A stretch of 64,000 nt of DNA from Flagellimonas myxillae (GTDB lineage: Bacteria > Bacteroidota > Bacteroidia > Flavobacteriales > Flavobacteriaceae), in assembly GCF_023502235.1 (NCBI RefSeq), contig NZ_JAMFLY010000005.1, positions 147,852-211,851 on the forward strand, in the 5' to 3' direction. This document shows positions 45,773 to 54,311 of this stretch, piece by piece. Numbering within the stretch: the first letter of the stretch is position 1; each line of letters opens with the position of its first letter. The notes beneath the pieces are model-generated. The model made no database searches, was not told the DNA's origin, and saw nothing but the letters and a program-made list of their open reading frames with translations. Made by a program: the position numbers and the translations under genes.

Positions 45773-46639
45773 ATGAAACTTCAGTTTGTAGATAGAAGCA
45801 GTTTAAAGGATAATTCGTTCTCTGTAAAGCACAACCACTATCCTTATTTTCTCCGGTTATGGCATTACCATCCGGAACTGGAATTGGTCTATATCTCCAA
45901 AAGTGAAGGAACCAGATTTATCGGGGACAGTATTGAGCGTTTTCGGGGAGATGAAGTTTTTCTTTTAGGGGCAAATCTTCCACATATGTGGCTCAACGAC
46001 GAACGCTATTTTGGTGAAACATCCGATTTGTTCGCAGAGGCATATTCCATCCATTTCCGCCAAGATTTTTTAGGTGGGGAGTTTTTTAACGCACCCGAAC
46101 TTAAGCAAATCAATGACCTAGTGCTTTTATCACAGCAAGGTATCAAGTTTGACGACCTGGATATTGCCATAAAACAAGATATTATGGACCTTGTAGATAA
46201 ACGACCCTTCGAGAAACTTATCAGTTTATTTGCCATCCTACACGCCCTGTCAAAACATCCAAAGAAAACCCTATTGGCCAGCAAGGGTTATTTAAATACG
46301 TTCAAAGGACAGCAAGGCCATGGTATGGATAAAACCTATGAATTCATATTCAAAAATTTCAACAAATCCATCACCCTAAATGAAGTAGCAGAGGTGGCAA
46401 GCATGAACCCATCGGCATTCAGCAGGTTCTTTAAAAAGGTAAACCGGAAAACTTTTAAGGAATACCTTAATGAACTCAGGGTTGGTTATGCCTGTAAATT
46501 AATTTCCGAAGACAGACACAATATTACCCGGATATGCTTCGAATCCGGTTATAACAACATCTCCAATTTCAATAGACAATTTAAAAGGATAACCGGAAAG
46601 TCACCTTCTCAATACAGAAAACAATATTTGCAAGCCTAA
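45773..46639 (+). CDS. AraC-family regulator with N-terminal cupin domain
   Basis: A 288-residue regulator. The N-terminal ~110 residues are a cupin sugar-sensing domain (LWHYHPELELVYISKSEGTRFIGD). The C-terminal ~100 residues carry two HTHs (LNEVAEVASMNPSAFSRFFKK and ITRICFESGYNNISNFNRQFKRITGKSPSQYRK). It is directly upstream of, and co-oriented with, the L-fucose operon, so it is the likely activator, with L-fucose or an intermediate as inducer. Confidence 0.92.
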   Translation: MKLQFVDRSSLKDNSFSVKHNHYPYFLRLWHYHPELELVYISKSEGTRFIGDSIERFRGDEVFLLGANLPHMWLNDERYFGETSDLFAEAYSIHFRQDFLGGEFFNAPELKQINDLVLLSQQGIKFDDLDIAIKQDIMDLVDKRPFEKLISLFAILHALSKHPKKTLLASKGYLNTFKGQQGHGMDKTYEFIFKNFNKSITLNEVAEVASMNPSAFSRFFKKVNRKTFKEYLNELRVGYACKLISEDRHNITRICFESGYNNISNFNRQFKRITGKSPSQYRKQYLQA

Positions 46640-46708
46640 AAAGGTTTCTTCGGCAAAAAAAATACCATACATAGCGATAAAATGAAAAGTTGGGCCAATT
46701 AGCAAAGG

Positions 46709-46716
46709 TATCTTTG
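46709..46716 (+). promoter_or_regulatory. Predicted -7 box of the L-fucose operon
   Basis: TATCTTTG matches TAnnTTTG, 18 nt upstream of the fuconate dehydratase ATG. A TTG at 46690-46692 is 16 nt away, slightly short for a -33 element, which fits a promoter needing an activator. Confidence 0.45.
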
Positions 46717-46733
46717 GCTCTATAACTTTTGCT

Positions 46734-48053
46734 ATGTCAAAAACCAAAATAACCAACATTTTAGTTAAAGATGTTCGCTTTCCCACAAGTAGGAATTTGG
46801 ATGGTTCCGACGCCATGAACCCAGATCCGGATTATTCAGCTGCCTACGTAATTTTGGAAACAGATCATGAGGAAGGCTTTCAAGGACATGGTTTAACATT
46901 TACTATTGGGAGAGGGAACGAACTTTGTGTGGCGGCCATTAACTCCCTCTCCCATCTTATAGTAGGAAAATCACTAGATAGCTTCACACGTGATATGGCC
47001 CAATTTTGGCGAATGATCACTGGTGACAGTCAACTACGGTGGCTAGGTCCGGAAAAAGGAGTGATACACTTGGCCACAGGCGCAATCGTCAATGCCGTTT
47101 GGGACCTATATGCCAAAGTGGAAGGCAAACCCCTGTGGAAATTATTGGCCGATATGTCACCCGAAGAACTTGTTGCCTGTGTTGACTTTACCTATATCAC
47201 CGATGCGATTACGCCCGAGGAAGCCTTGGAAATTCTGCAAAAAAAGGAATCTGGCAAACAACAGCGCATCGACCATTTATTGGCGAAAGGTTATCCAGCT
47301 TATACCACATCAGCAGGTTGGCTGGGGTATTCCGATGAAAAAATGAGACGGCTGTGCCGCGAAGCCAAACAAGAAGGGTTCAAGCACATGAAAATGAAAG
47401 TGGGTTCCGACCTTAATGACGATGTTAGAAGAGCGGGAATCATTCGCGAGGAAATTGGGGATGACCTCAAATTAATGATGGATGCCAACCAGAAATGGGA
47501 CGTGGATGAGGCCATTTCCAATATGGAAGCGTTGGCAAAGTTCAAACCTTGGTGGATAGAGGAACCAACTAGTCCAGATGATGTTCTTGGACATGCCCGA
47601 ATTGCGGAAGCCGTGGCACCCATTAAGGTGGCAACTGGGGAACATTGCCAAAACAGGGTGATATTTAAACAATTGATGCAGGCGAACGCCATTGGTATAT
47701 GTCAAATAGATAGCTGTAGAATTGGCGGCGTGAATGAAATCTTGGGCGTTCTGCTCATGGCGGCCAAATTTGGTGTTCCCGTATGTCCGCATGCAGGAGG
47801 TGTTGGACTTTGCGAATATGTGCAGCATTTGTCCATGATCGATTATATTGCCATTAGTGGATCTATGGAAAACCGGCTTATTGAATATGTAGACCATCTT
47901 CATGAGCATTTTTTGGATCCCGTGGTTATCAAGGATGGTTGCTACATGCCACCAAAACTACCTGGATACAGTATTGAAATGAAGGAACAGTCGTTAAACG
48001 ACCATGAATTTCCTACAGGTGCTGTTTGGTTGGCCGAAGAAGTAAGTTTATAA
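46734..48053 (+). CDS. fucD: L-fuconate dehydratase (enolase superfamily)
   Basis: A 439-residue enolase-superfamily dehydratase. The KxK acid/base pair is Lys220/Lys222 (MKMKV), the metal ligands are Asp250, Glu276 and Glu303, and the second catalytic base His353 lies in CPHAGG. These are spaced as in Xanthomonas FucD (K220, D248, E274, E301, H351) and human ENOSF1. It converts L-fuconate to 2-keto-3-deoxy-L-fuconate. It is the first gene of the five-gene operon, with an AraC regulator upstream. Confidence 0.92.
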   Translation: MSKTKITNILVKDVRFPTSRNLDGSDAMNPDPDYSAAYVILETDHEEGFQGHGLTFTIGRGNELCVAAINSLSHLIVGKSLDSFTRDMAQFWRMITGDSQLRWLGPEKGVIHLATGAIVNAVWDLYAKVEGKPLWKLLADMSPEELVACVDFTYITDAITPEEALEILQKKESGKQQRIDHLLAKGYPAYTTSAGWLGYSDEKMRRLCREAKQEGFKHMKMKVGSDLNDDVRRAGIIREEIGDDLKLMMDANQKWDVDEAISNMEALAKFKPWWIEEPTSPDDVLGHARIAEAVAPIKVATGEHCQNRVIFKQLMQANAIGICQIDSCRIGGVNEILGVLLMAAKFGVPVCPHAGGVGLCEYVQHLSMIDYIAISGSMENRLIEYVDHLHEHFLDPVVIKDGCYMPPKLPGYSIEMKEQSLNDHEFPTGAVWLAEEVSL

Positions 48054-48069
48054 AAGCATTTTACAATAC

Positions 48070-48852
48070 ATGACATCTGTATTTGATCTAAGTAATAAAA
48101 TTGCCCTTGTTACAGGAGGGGGCAGCGGCATTGGCAAGGCCATTTCCTCCAAACTGGCAGCCCATGGCGCTGAAGTCCATATCTTGGATTTCAACGTGGA
48201 AGGGGCCCAGCAAACAGTGAATGAAATTGTGGCCGAAAAGGGAAAAGCCCACTATCACCAATGTGATGTTTCCAATCAACAGGGGATTAAGGACATTGTG
48301 GATGGGATCGGCGCTGAAAATGCGATTGATATTCTGATCAACAATGCTGGTATCGCCCATATTGGAAATATCGAAAATACCTCCGAGGGAGATATGGACA
48401 AGTTGTTCGAGGTAAATATTAAGGGCGTCTATAACTGTATGTTGGCCTGTATCGGCAAAATGAAGGAAAAGCAATCCGGGGTCATTATCAATATGGCTTC
48501 GATTGGCTCGCATATCGGCTTAACTGACCGATTTGCCTATTCCATGACCAAGGGAGCCGTCCTTACCATGACCTATTCCGTTGCTCAGGACTATATCGAG
48601 GATGGAATTCGGTGCAATAGCATTTCCCCAGCAAGAATTCATACCCCTTTCGTGGATGGATTTATTTCCAAAAACTACCCGGGAAAGGAAAAGGAAATTT
48701 TTGACAAGCTATCCAAGACCCAACCCATCGGCAGGATGGGCAAACCTGAGGAAGTGGCAAATCTTGCGCTTTACCTTTGTTCGGACGAAGCTTCCTTTAT
48801 CACCGGTACAGATTTCCCGATTGATGGGGGCTTTATAAAATTAAAAGGTTAG
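48070..48852 (+). CDS. SDR, predicted 2-keto-3-deoxy-L-fuconate dehydrogenase
   Basis: A 260-residue classical SDR. The nucleotide motif TGGGSGIG is at 15-22, NNAG near residue 91, Ser144, and the catalytic Tyr157/Lys161 are intact. In the non-phosphorylating L-fucose pathway an SDR oxidises 2-keto-3-deoxy-L-fuconate to 2,4-diketo-3-deoxy-L-fuconate using NAD+. The position between the dehydratase and the FAH hydrolase fits this step exactly. It starts 16 nt after fucD. An alternative role as the L-fucose dehydrogenase is possible. Confidence 0.85.
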   Translation: MTSVFDLSNKIALVTGGGSGIGKAISSKLAAHGAEVHILDFNVEGAQQTVNEIVAEKGKAHYHQCDVSNQQGIKDIVDGIGAENAIDILINNAGIAHIGNIENTSEGDMDKLFEVNIKGVYNCMLACIGKMKEKQSGVIINMASIGSHIGLTDRFAYSMTKGAVLTMTYSVAQDYIEDGIRCNSISPARIHTPFVDGFISKNYPGKEKEIFDKLSKTQPIGRMGKPEEVANLALYLCSDEASFITGTDFPIDGGFIKLKG

Positions 48853-48883
48853 TAACCTTCTACTATCAACATAAACACAAAAC

Positions 48884-49738
48884 ATGAAATTAATACGATT
48901 TGGAGCTGAAGGTCAGGAAAAACCAGGTGTAGAGCTCGATAATGGCACCCGTTTGGATATAAGCGGTTTTGGAAAGGACTTTGATGAAGCTTTTTTCGGA
49001 AATAAAGGTATTTCCGAATTGCAAAAATGGTTGGAGTCAAACCAAGAAAATTGCCCCGTTGTTGGTGGTGAAGTTCGTTTGGGCGCTCCCTTGGTCCGTC
49101 CATCCAAAATAATCTGCGTTGGACTCAACTATGCCAAGCATGCTGCCGAAAGTGGCATGGACATCCCTGAAGAACCCCTTTTGTTCTTTAAGGCAACGTC
49201 TTCCATTGTAGGTCCCAACGATGATGTTATTATACCTAAAAACAGTCAGAAAACAGACTGGGAGGTAGAATTGGGAGTCGTGATCGGGAAAAAAGCTTCC
49301 TATGTGGATGAGGCCTCAGCCATGAACCATGTGGCTGGGTATGTATTACACAACGATTACAGCGAGCGGGAATTTCAATTGGAAAGAGGTGGACAATGGG
49401 TCAAGGGAAAGAGCTGTGATAGTTTTGCGCCTCTGGGACCGTTTGTGGCCACCAAGGATGAAATAGAAGACCCGCACAACTTGAATCTTTGGCTCAAATT
49501 GAACGGAAAGACCCTTCAGGACAGTAATACATCTGATTTTGTCTTTGATGTGCCCACATTGATAAGCTATATCAGTTCCTTTATGACCTTGTTGCCCGGG
49601 GATATTATATCAACAGGTACTCCTGCGGGTGTTGGTCTAGGGCTTAAACCACCACAATACCTACAACCTGGTGATGTGGTGGAATTGGGCATTGATGGGC
49701 TGGGAAGTTCCCGTCAAGTGGCCAAAGCCTATGAATAA
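48884..49738 (+). CDS. FAH-family hydrolase, predicted 2,4-diketo-3-deoxy-L-fuconate hydrolase
   Basis: A 284-residue fumarylacetoacetate hydrolase-fold protein. GLNYAKHA and the metal ligands Glu127, Glu129 (WEVELG) and Asp158 (HNDYSERE) are present. In this pathway it cleaves the C-C bond of 2,4-diketo-3-deoxy-L-fuconate into pyruvate and L-lactate, which the next gene product then oxidises. Confidence 0.85.
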   Translation: MKLIRFGAEGQEKPGVELDNGTRLDISGFGKDFDEAFFGNKGISELQKWLESNQENCPVVGGEVRLGAPLVRPSKIICVGLNYAKHAAESGMDIPEEPLLFFKATSSIVGPNDDVIIPKNSQKTDWEVELGVVIGKKASYVDEASAMNHVAGYVLHNDYSEREFQLERGGQWVKGKSCDSFAPLGPFVATKDEIEDPHNLNLWLKLNGKTLQDSNTSDFVFDVPTLISYISSFMTLLPGDIISTGTPAGVGLGLKPPQYLQPGDVVELGIDGLGSSRQVAKAYE

Positions 49739-49771
49739 ACCAATATTTGGACCAATAGGGCAAATCAACAT

Positions 49772-50947
49772 ATGCGAAACCAAAAAGAAATAGTATTCAA
49801 TCCAAAATACCCATCAATTGATGCGCTTAGGGAAAAAGCCCGCAAGCGCATTCCGCGTTTTGCATTTGAGTATTTGGATGGTGGGTGCAACGAGGAAGTT
49901 AATATCCGCAAAAACACCAAGGAAATCCGGGATGTAGAATTGGTTCCCCATTATTTGGAACCCTATTCCAATGCCAACCTGAAAACTGAACTTTTTGGGC
50001 ATACGTATTCCGCGCCTTTCGGGGTTGCGCCTGTAGGACTTCAGGGACTCATGTGGCCCAACTCGGCTGAGATATTGGCCAAGTCTGCAGTGGAACACAA
50101 TATCCCATTTGTTTTAAGCACCGTAAGTACCAGCAGTATTGAACGGATAAGCGAAATAACGGAAGGAAGGGCTTGGTACCAACTGTATCATCCAGCTGAC
50201 AAAACCGTTAGGGACGATATGATCAATCGGGCCCAAAACGCAGGATGTCCGGTTATGGTGTTGCTTTGCGATACCCCAACCTTTGGTTTCAGGCCCAAGG
50301 AAATCAAAAATGGACTATCCATGCCCCCAAGAATGACCATTGGCAATATGATGCAAATTTTGGGCAAACCGCAATGGGCGTTGTCCACCTTGCGACATGG
50401 ACAACCCAATTTTGAAACCCTAAAGCCATATATGCCAGGAAGCTTAAATCTAAAGCAATTGGGACAGTTTATGGATCAAATGTTCAGCAAACGCATGGAT
50501 CTGGAGAAAATTAAACCCATCCGTGATATGTGGAAGGGGAAGTTGGTCCTTAAGGGTGTGGCCTGTGAGCACGATGCAGCATTGGCCATCCAATTGGGCT
50601 TGGATGGGATTATCGTTTCCAACCACGGAGGTCGGCAATTGGATGCCGGGGAATCCACCATTAAACCTTTGACCCGTATCGCCAAAAAATACGGAGACCA
50701 AATCACCGTGATGATGGATAGTGGGTTACGATCTGGGCCGGATGTGGCCCGATGTGTGGCTAGCGGAGCACAATTCACCTTTATGGGGCGATCCTTTATG
50801 TATGGGGCTGCTGCCTTGGGTACTTCTGGTGGAGATCATACCATCTCCTTGCTTAAAACACAACTAAAACAAGTAATGGAGCAATTGGGCTGCACAAAAA
50901 CCCAAGACCTCCAGGATTATCTGTCCAACAACCGTCAATTCGCATAA
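49772..50947 (+). CDS. lldD: FMN-dependent L-lactate dehydrogenase / alpha-hydroxy-acid oxidase
   Basis: A 391-residue FMN enzyme. The active-site base His285 lies in SNHGGRQLD; the FMN-binding segments APVGLQGLMWP, YQLYHPADK and MDSGLRSGPDV are complete. It oxidises L-lactate, here the product of the FAH-family hydrolase, to pyruvate. LldD is membrane-associated and passes electrons to quinones. Its placement in the fucose operon completes the route to two pyruvates. Confidence 0.9.
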   Translation: MRNQKEIVFNPKYPSIDALREKARKRIPRFAFEYLDGGCNEEVNIRKNTKEIRDVELVPHYLEPYSNANLKTELFGHTYSAPFGVAPVGLQGLMWPNSAEILAKSAVEHNIPFVLSTVSTSSIERISEITEGRAWYQLYHPADKTVRDDMINRAQNAGCPVMVLLCDTPTFGFRPKEIKNGLSMPPRMTIGNMMQILGKPQWALSTLRHGQPNFETLKPYMPGSLNLKQLGQFMDQMFSKRMDLEKIKPIRDMWKGKLVLKGVACEHDAALAIQLGLDGIIVSNHGGRQLDAGESTIKPLTRIAKKYGDQITVMMDSGLRSGPDVARCVASGAQFTFMGRSFMYGAAALGTSGGDHTISLLKTQLKQVMEQLGCTKTQDLQDYLSNNRQFA

Positions 50948-50992
50948 AAATGAATCCTGATCTTAACCCAAACCCATAGTAACTACCAACGA

Positions 50993-53227
50993 ATGAGAAA
51001 AGTACTTCTTTCAACACTTGCAATCATTGCCCTTTTTTCTTGCCAAAATAAGGAGGAGCAGCTCATGGCTACCCAATCCACAATTGCGTTGGATGACGAT
51101 GATACCAACGATTCCATCGTTCTTAAGGCTGCCCATGTGGTTCCCACAGAAAACCAATACCAGGCCCTAAAAAATGAATTTATCGCCTTTATCCATTTTG
51201 GCCCCAACACCTTTACCAAAAAGGAGTGGGGAAATGGTTTTGAAGACCCCGAGGTTTTCAATCTTCATGAATTGGACACGGACCAATGGTGCAAGTCCAT
51301 GAAGGCGGCCCAAATGAAAATGGTGATCCTTACGGTAAAGCACCACGACGGTTTTGTATTGTGGCAAAGTAGGTACACCAAACATGGAATTATGTCTACT
51401 CCTTACCAAAATGGGAAAGGGGATGTTCTAAAGGAACTTGCCGAATCCTGCAAAAAATATGGGCTCAAACTCGGAGTTTATCTTTCCCCAGCGGACCTTT
51501 TTCAAATTGAAAGTCCGGAAGGTCTTTACGGGAATCTCAGCGAATATTCAGATCGGGTAATCCCCAGACCTGTTGCGGGACGACCCTTTGCCAATCCAAA
51601 GACCTTCACCTTTAAAGTAGACGATTACAACGAGTATTTTCTGAACCAACTTTTTGAACTCTTAACCGAATATGGCCCTATTCACGAAGTGTGGTTTGAT
51701 GGGGCCCACCCGAAACGCAAGGGAGGGCAAAAGTATAACTATCTGGCTTGGAAAGAGTTGATTTCGACCCTTGCTCCCGAAGCAGTAGTCTTTGGCAAAC
51801 AGGATGTTCGATGGTGTGGGAACGAATCCGGAGGGACTAGGGATACCGAATGGAACGTCGTCCCCTATTCCACCGATCCCTCTCTGATGAACCGTTTTCC
51901 GGATATAACCGCTGAAGATATCGGTAGCAGGGAAAAACTGTACAAGGCCGAATACCTCCATTATCAGCAAGCGGAGACCAATACCTCCATTCGCGAAGGT
52001 TGGTTTTATAGGGATGAGGATACCCAGAAAGTGCGGAGTGCCGATGACGTATTTGATATCTACGAAAGATCTGTGGGTGGTAATTCCACCTTTTTGCTGA
52101 ACATACCTCCCAATCTAAAAGGGAAGTTCTCCCCTGAAGATGTAGCGGTTTTGGAGGAAGTTGGGAAGCGCATTGCGGAAACCTATACCCAGGATTTGTT
52201 CGAGGGCGCCAAGGGGCCAAAAAATGTACTGGATGATGATGACTCAAGTTATGCGTTGATGAACAGCAAGGACAATTCCTTGACAATACAAACACCCCAA
52301 CCAATTACCATAAATCGAATAGCGATACAAGAAGCAATTAATACCCATGGCGAACGTATCGAAAGCCATAAGATTGAAGCTAAAATTGATGGCCAATGGA
52401 CAGAAATTGCCAAGGCCTCCAATATTGGTTATAAAAGAATTCTTCGGTTTCCTGAGGTAACTTCGAGCGAATTTAGAATTACCGCTTTGGAAACCAGGGC
52501 CCAACCTGCCTTGAGCAAGGTTAGCGCACATTTTTATCGGATCAGGCCACCTCAACTTCAAATTTCGAGAACTTTGGAAGGGATGCTGCAAATTATGCCC
52601 AAACAGCATGATTTTAACTGGAAACCCCACGGGGAAAACACCTTGGAAAACCTGAATTCCAAGGTTGAAATTCGGTTCACTACGGATGGTAGTGTCCCAA
52701 CCAAAGACTCAAAATTGTTTACAGAACCTGTCCCTGCCACCTCGGTGGAGGTAAAAGCGGTTGCCATGGACAAAGAGGTTTTGGGAAGCATGGCCAGTAA
52801 AAGATTTGGGATTTTAAAAGCCGAATGGAAGCCGATTGGCTCCGATAGCGAAGCACAGGATCATGGTATGGCCTTGGCCATGGATGAAAATCCGGACACA
52901 TACTGGCAATCCAACTCCAAATCGGGGAAAAAGCACTATTTGGAAATTGATCTTGGCAGTTCCAAGACCTTAACTGGATTTGCCTATACGCCCCAAAAAG
53001 AGCATGCGGAAGGGATGATCGAGAAGGGATCCATCAGCATTAGCGATAATGGAAAGGATTGGAAAAAAGTAATGGATTTTGAATTTGGAAACTTAATCAA
53101 TGACCCAAAAACGAGACAACATGCTTTCACCTCGCCCATAAGTACAAAATTCATTAGAATTGAATCCAACGTAATTGCTGGCGGCCATACGTCCGCAGCT
53201 ATCGCCGAATTGGATTTTTTTGAATGA
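50993..53227 (+). CDS. GH29 alpha-L-fucosidase lipoprotein with C-terminal discoidin domain
   Basis: A 744-residue lipoprotein (ALFSC, Cys17). The GH29 domain spans ~50-410. The HFGPNTFTKKEWG and VKHHDGFVLWQS patterns are those of GH29 subfamily B (alpha-1,3/1,4-fucosidases). Asp236 in WFDGA is the predicted nucleophile. A chitobiase-C-like beta domain (~565-625, RFTTDGSVPTKDS) and an F5/8 type C (discoidin) domain (~630-744) follow, probably for glycan binding. It releases L-fucose outside the cytoplasm for this operon's pathway. A terminator follows. Confidence 0.9.
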   Translation: MRKVLLSTLAIIALFSCQNKEEQLMATQSTIALDDDDTNDSIVLKAAHVVPTENQYQALKNEFIAFIHFGPNTFTKKEWGNGFEDPEVFNLHELDTDQWCKSMKAAQMKMVILTVKHHDGFVLWQSRYTKHGIMSTPYQNGKGDVLKELAESCKKYGLKLGVYLSPADLFQIESPEGLYGNLSEYSDRVIPRPVAGRPFANPKTFTFKVDDYNEYFLNQLFELLTEYGPIHEVWFDGAHPKRKGGQKYNYLAWKELISTLAPEAVVFGKQDVRWCGNESGGTRDTEWNVVPYSTDPSLMNRFPDITAEDIGSREKLYKAEYLHYQQAETNTSIREGWFYRDEDTQKVRSADDVFDIYERSVGGNSTFLLNIPPNLKGKFSPEDVAVLEEVGKRIAETYTQDLFEGAKGPKNVLDDDDSSYALMNSKDNSLTIQTPQPITINRIAIQEAINTHGERIESHKIEAKIDGQWTEIAKASNIGYKRILRFPEVTSSEFRITALETRAQPALSKVSAHFYRIRPPQLQISRTLEGMLQIMPKQHDFNWKPHGENTLENLNSKVEIRFTTDGSVPTKDSKLFTEPVPATSVEVKAVAMDKEVLGSMASKRFGILKAEWKPIGSDSEAQDHGMALAMDENPDTYWQSNSKSGKKHYLEIDLGSSKTLTGFAYTPQKEHAEGMIEKGSISISDNGKDWKKVMDFEFGNLINDPKTRQHAFTSPISTKFIRIESNVIAGGHTSAAIAELDFFE

Positions 53228-53292
53228 GGCGAAGCATTCTTATTCGAAAGGCTAAGCCACGGAATTTAGTAAATAACCAACCAATTATATGG

Positions 53293-53331
53293 GTAAGGGA
53301 AGGAGTCAAAACTTCGTCCCTTACTTTTTTT
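53293..53331 (+). terminator. Terminator of the L-fucose operon
   Basis: GTAAGGGA (53293-53300) pairs with TCCCTTAC (53317-53324), with inner pairing GAGT/ACTT, followed by seven T. It lies 65 nt after the GH29 stop. The T run overlaps the TACTTTTTTTGCA motif (53322-53334) that may belong to the next promoter. Confidence 0.85.
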
Positions 53332-53428
53332 GCACAAATTTTCCCAAGAAACATAGCTCGACATAGGCCAAATATTCTTTTTCCTTTAGATATTGCGCCG
53401 ACTTTTCAACCTTCATAGCAGTACGGTA

Positions 53429-54295
53429 ATGAGAGCCATCCTATATTTGATAATAGCCACTACCTTTTTAGGCCTGAACTTTCATCTGGCCCGGGTTATC
53501 CTAAAGGAGGTAAGTTTTATCGAGGCTGGGTTTTGGCGGTTTTTGTTTGGTGCCGGTACCTTGGCCTTGATCGGAATCAGAAATCTTCCTTCCCCAAAGT
53601 CCGTTTACCAGAACCTTAGGGGCGTGAGTCTTCCTGGGTTTATTGGGTTGTTCGGCTTTAATATTTTCTTCTTTTTGGGCCTGAAGTATAGCACGGCCAT
53701 CAATGCGGCTTTGATCGTTAGCCTTAATCCCGCCCTAACCTTGGTTATATCGCGACTAATTCTAAAAACCAAAATCGAAAAAATCCAGCTACTTGGAATT
53801 ACGGTTGCTTTTTTGGGCGCCATTTATCTGATCGTAAAAGGGAATATTACCGATTTGGCCCATATTGAATTTAACATAGGGGATATTCTAATTTTTATTG
53901 CCAACATTTTCTTTGCGTTGCACCATGTTTGGGTTAAAAAGTTTGCAGGGAACTTCACCAGCATCAATTTTACCTTTTTAACGGGCCTTTGTTGCCTTGT
54001 CGGTTTTACCTTTATGCTGCCCGCAACGGGCATGTCCAACTTAGTTGACCACAGTACGGGGTTTTGGATGGCAGTTATAGGAATTGGGTGCTTCGGAACT
54101 GCATTGGCCTATTTTCTTTGGCAAAAAGGAGTGCATATTGTTGGGCCCGATAAGGCCGGCATTTATATGAATGTGGTTCCCTTGTCTGCGGCTGTGCTCA
54201 CCTTTTTCTTCAATGAAAACCTATATTTATATCATTTGATAGGAGGTCTTCTCATTATCACAGGATTATTTATTTCTAGGAATAGAAACCGATAA
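53429..54295 (+). CDS. EamA/DMT-family transporter
   Basis: A 288-residue membrane protein with ten hydrophobic segments and two EamA repeats (FLGLNFHLARVILKEVSFIEAGFWRFLFGAG near the N-terminus; DKAGIYMNVVPLSAAVLTFFFNENLY near the end). These drug/metabolite transporters move amino acids, nucleotides or other small solutes. The ATG at 53429 starts the first helix; the upstream TTG frame from 53393 is less likely. It is separated from the fucose operon by the terminator, so it is probably not part of it. Confidence 0.85.
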   Translation: MRAILYLIIATTFLGLNFHLARVILKEVSFIEAGFWRFLFGAGTLALIGIRNLPSPKSVYQNLRGVSLPGFIGLFGFNIFFFLGLKYSTAINAALIVSLNPALTLVISRLILKTKIEKIQLLGITVAFLGAIYLIVKGNITDLAHIEFNIGDILIFIANIFFALHHVWVKKFAGNFTSINFTFLTGLCCLVGFTFMLPATGMSNLVDHSTGFWMAVIGIGCFGTALAYFLWQKGVHIVGPDKAGIYMNVVPLSAAVLTFFFNENLYLYHLIGGLLIITGLFISRNRNR

Positions 54296-54311
54296 TTTTC
54301 GCTTTGGAATT

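Noticed and set aside
53224..53418. Short open frame after the GH29 gene
   Set aside because: It overlaps the terminator hairpin and has no similarity to known proteins.
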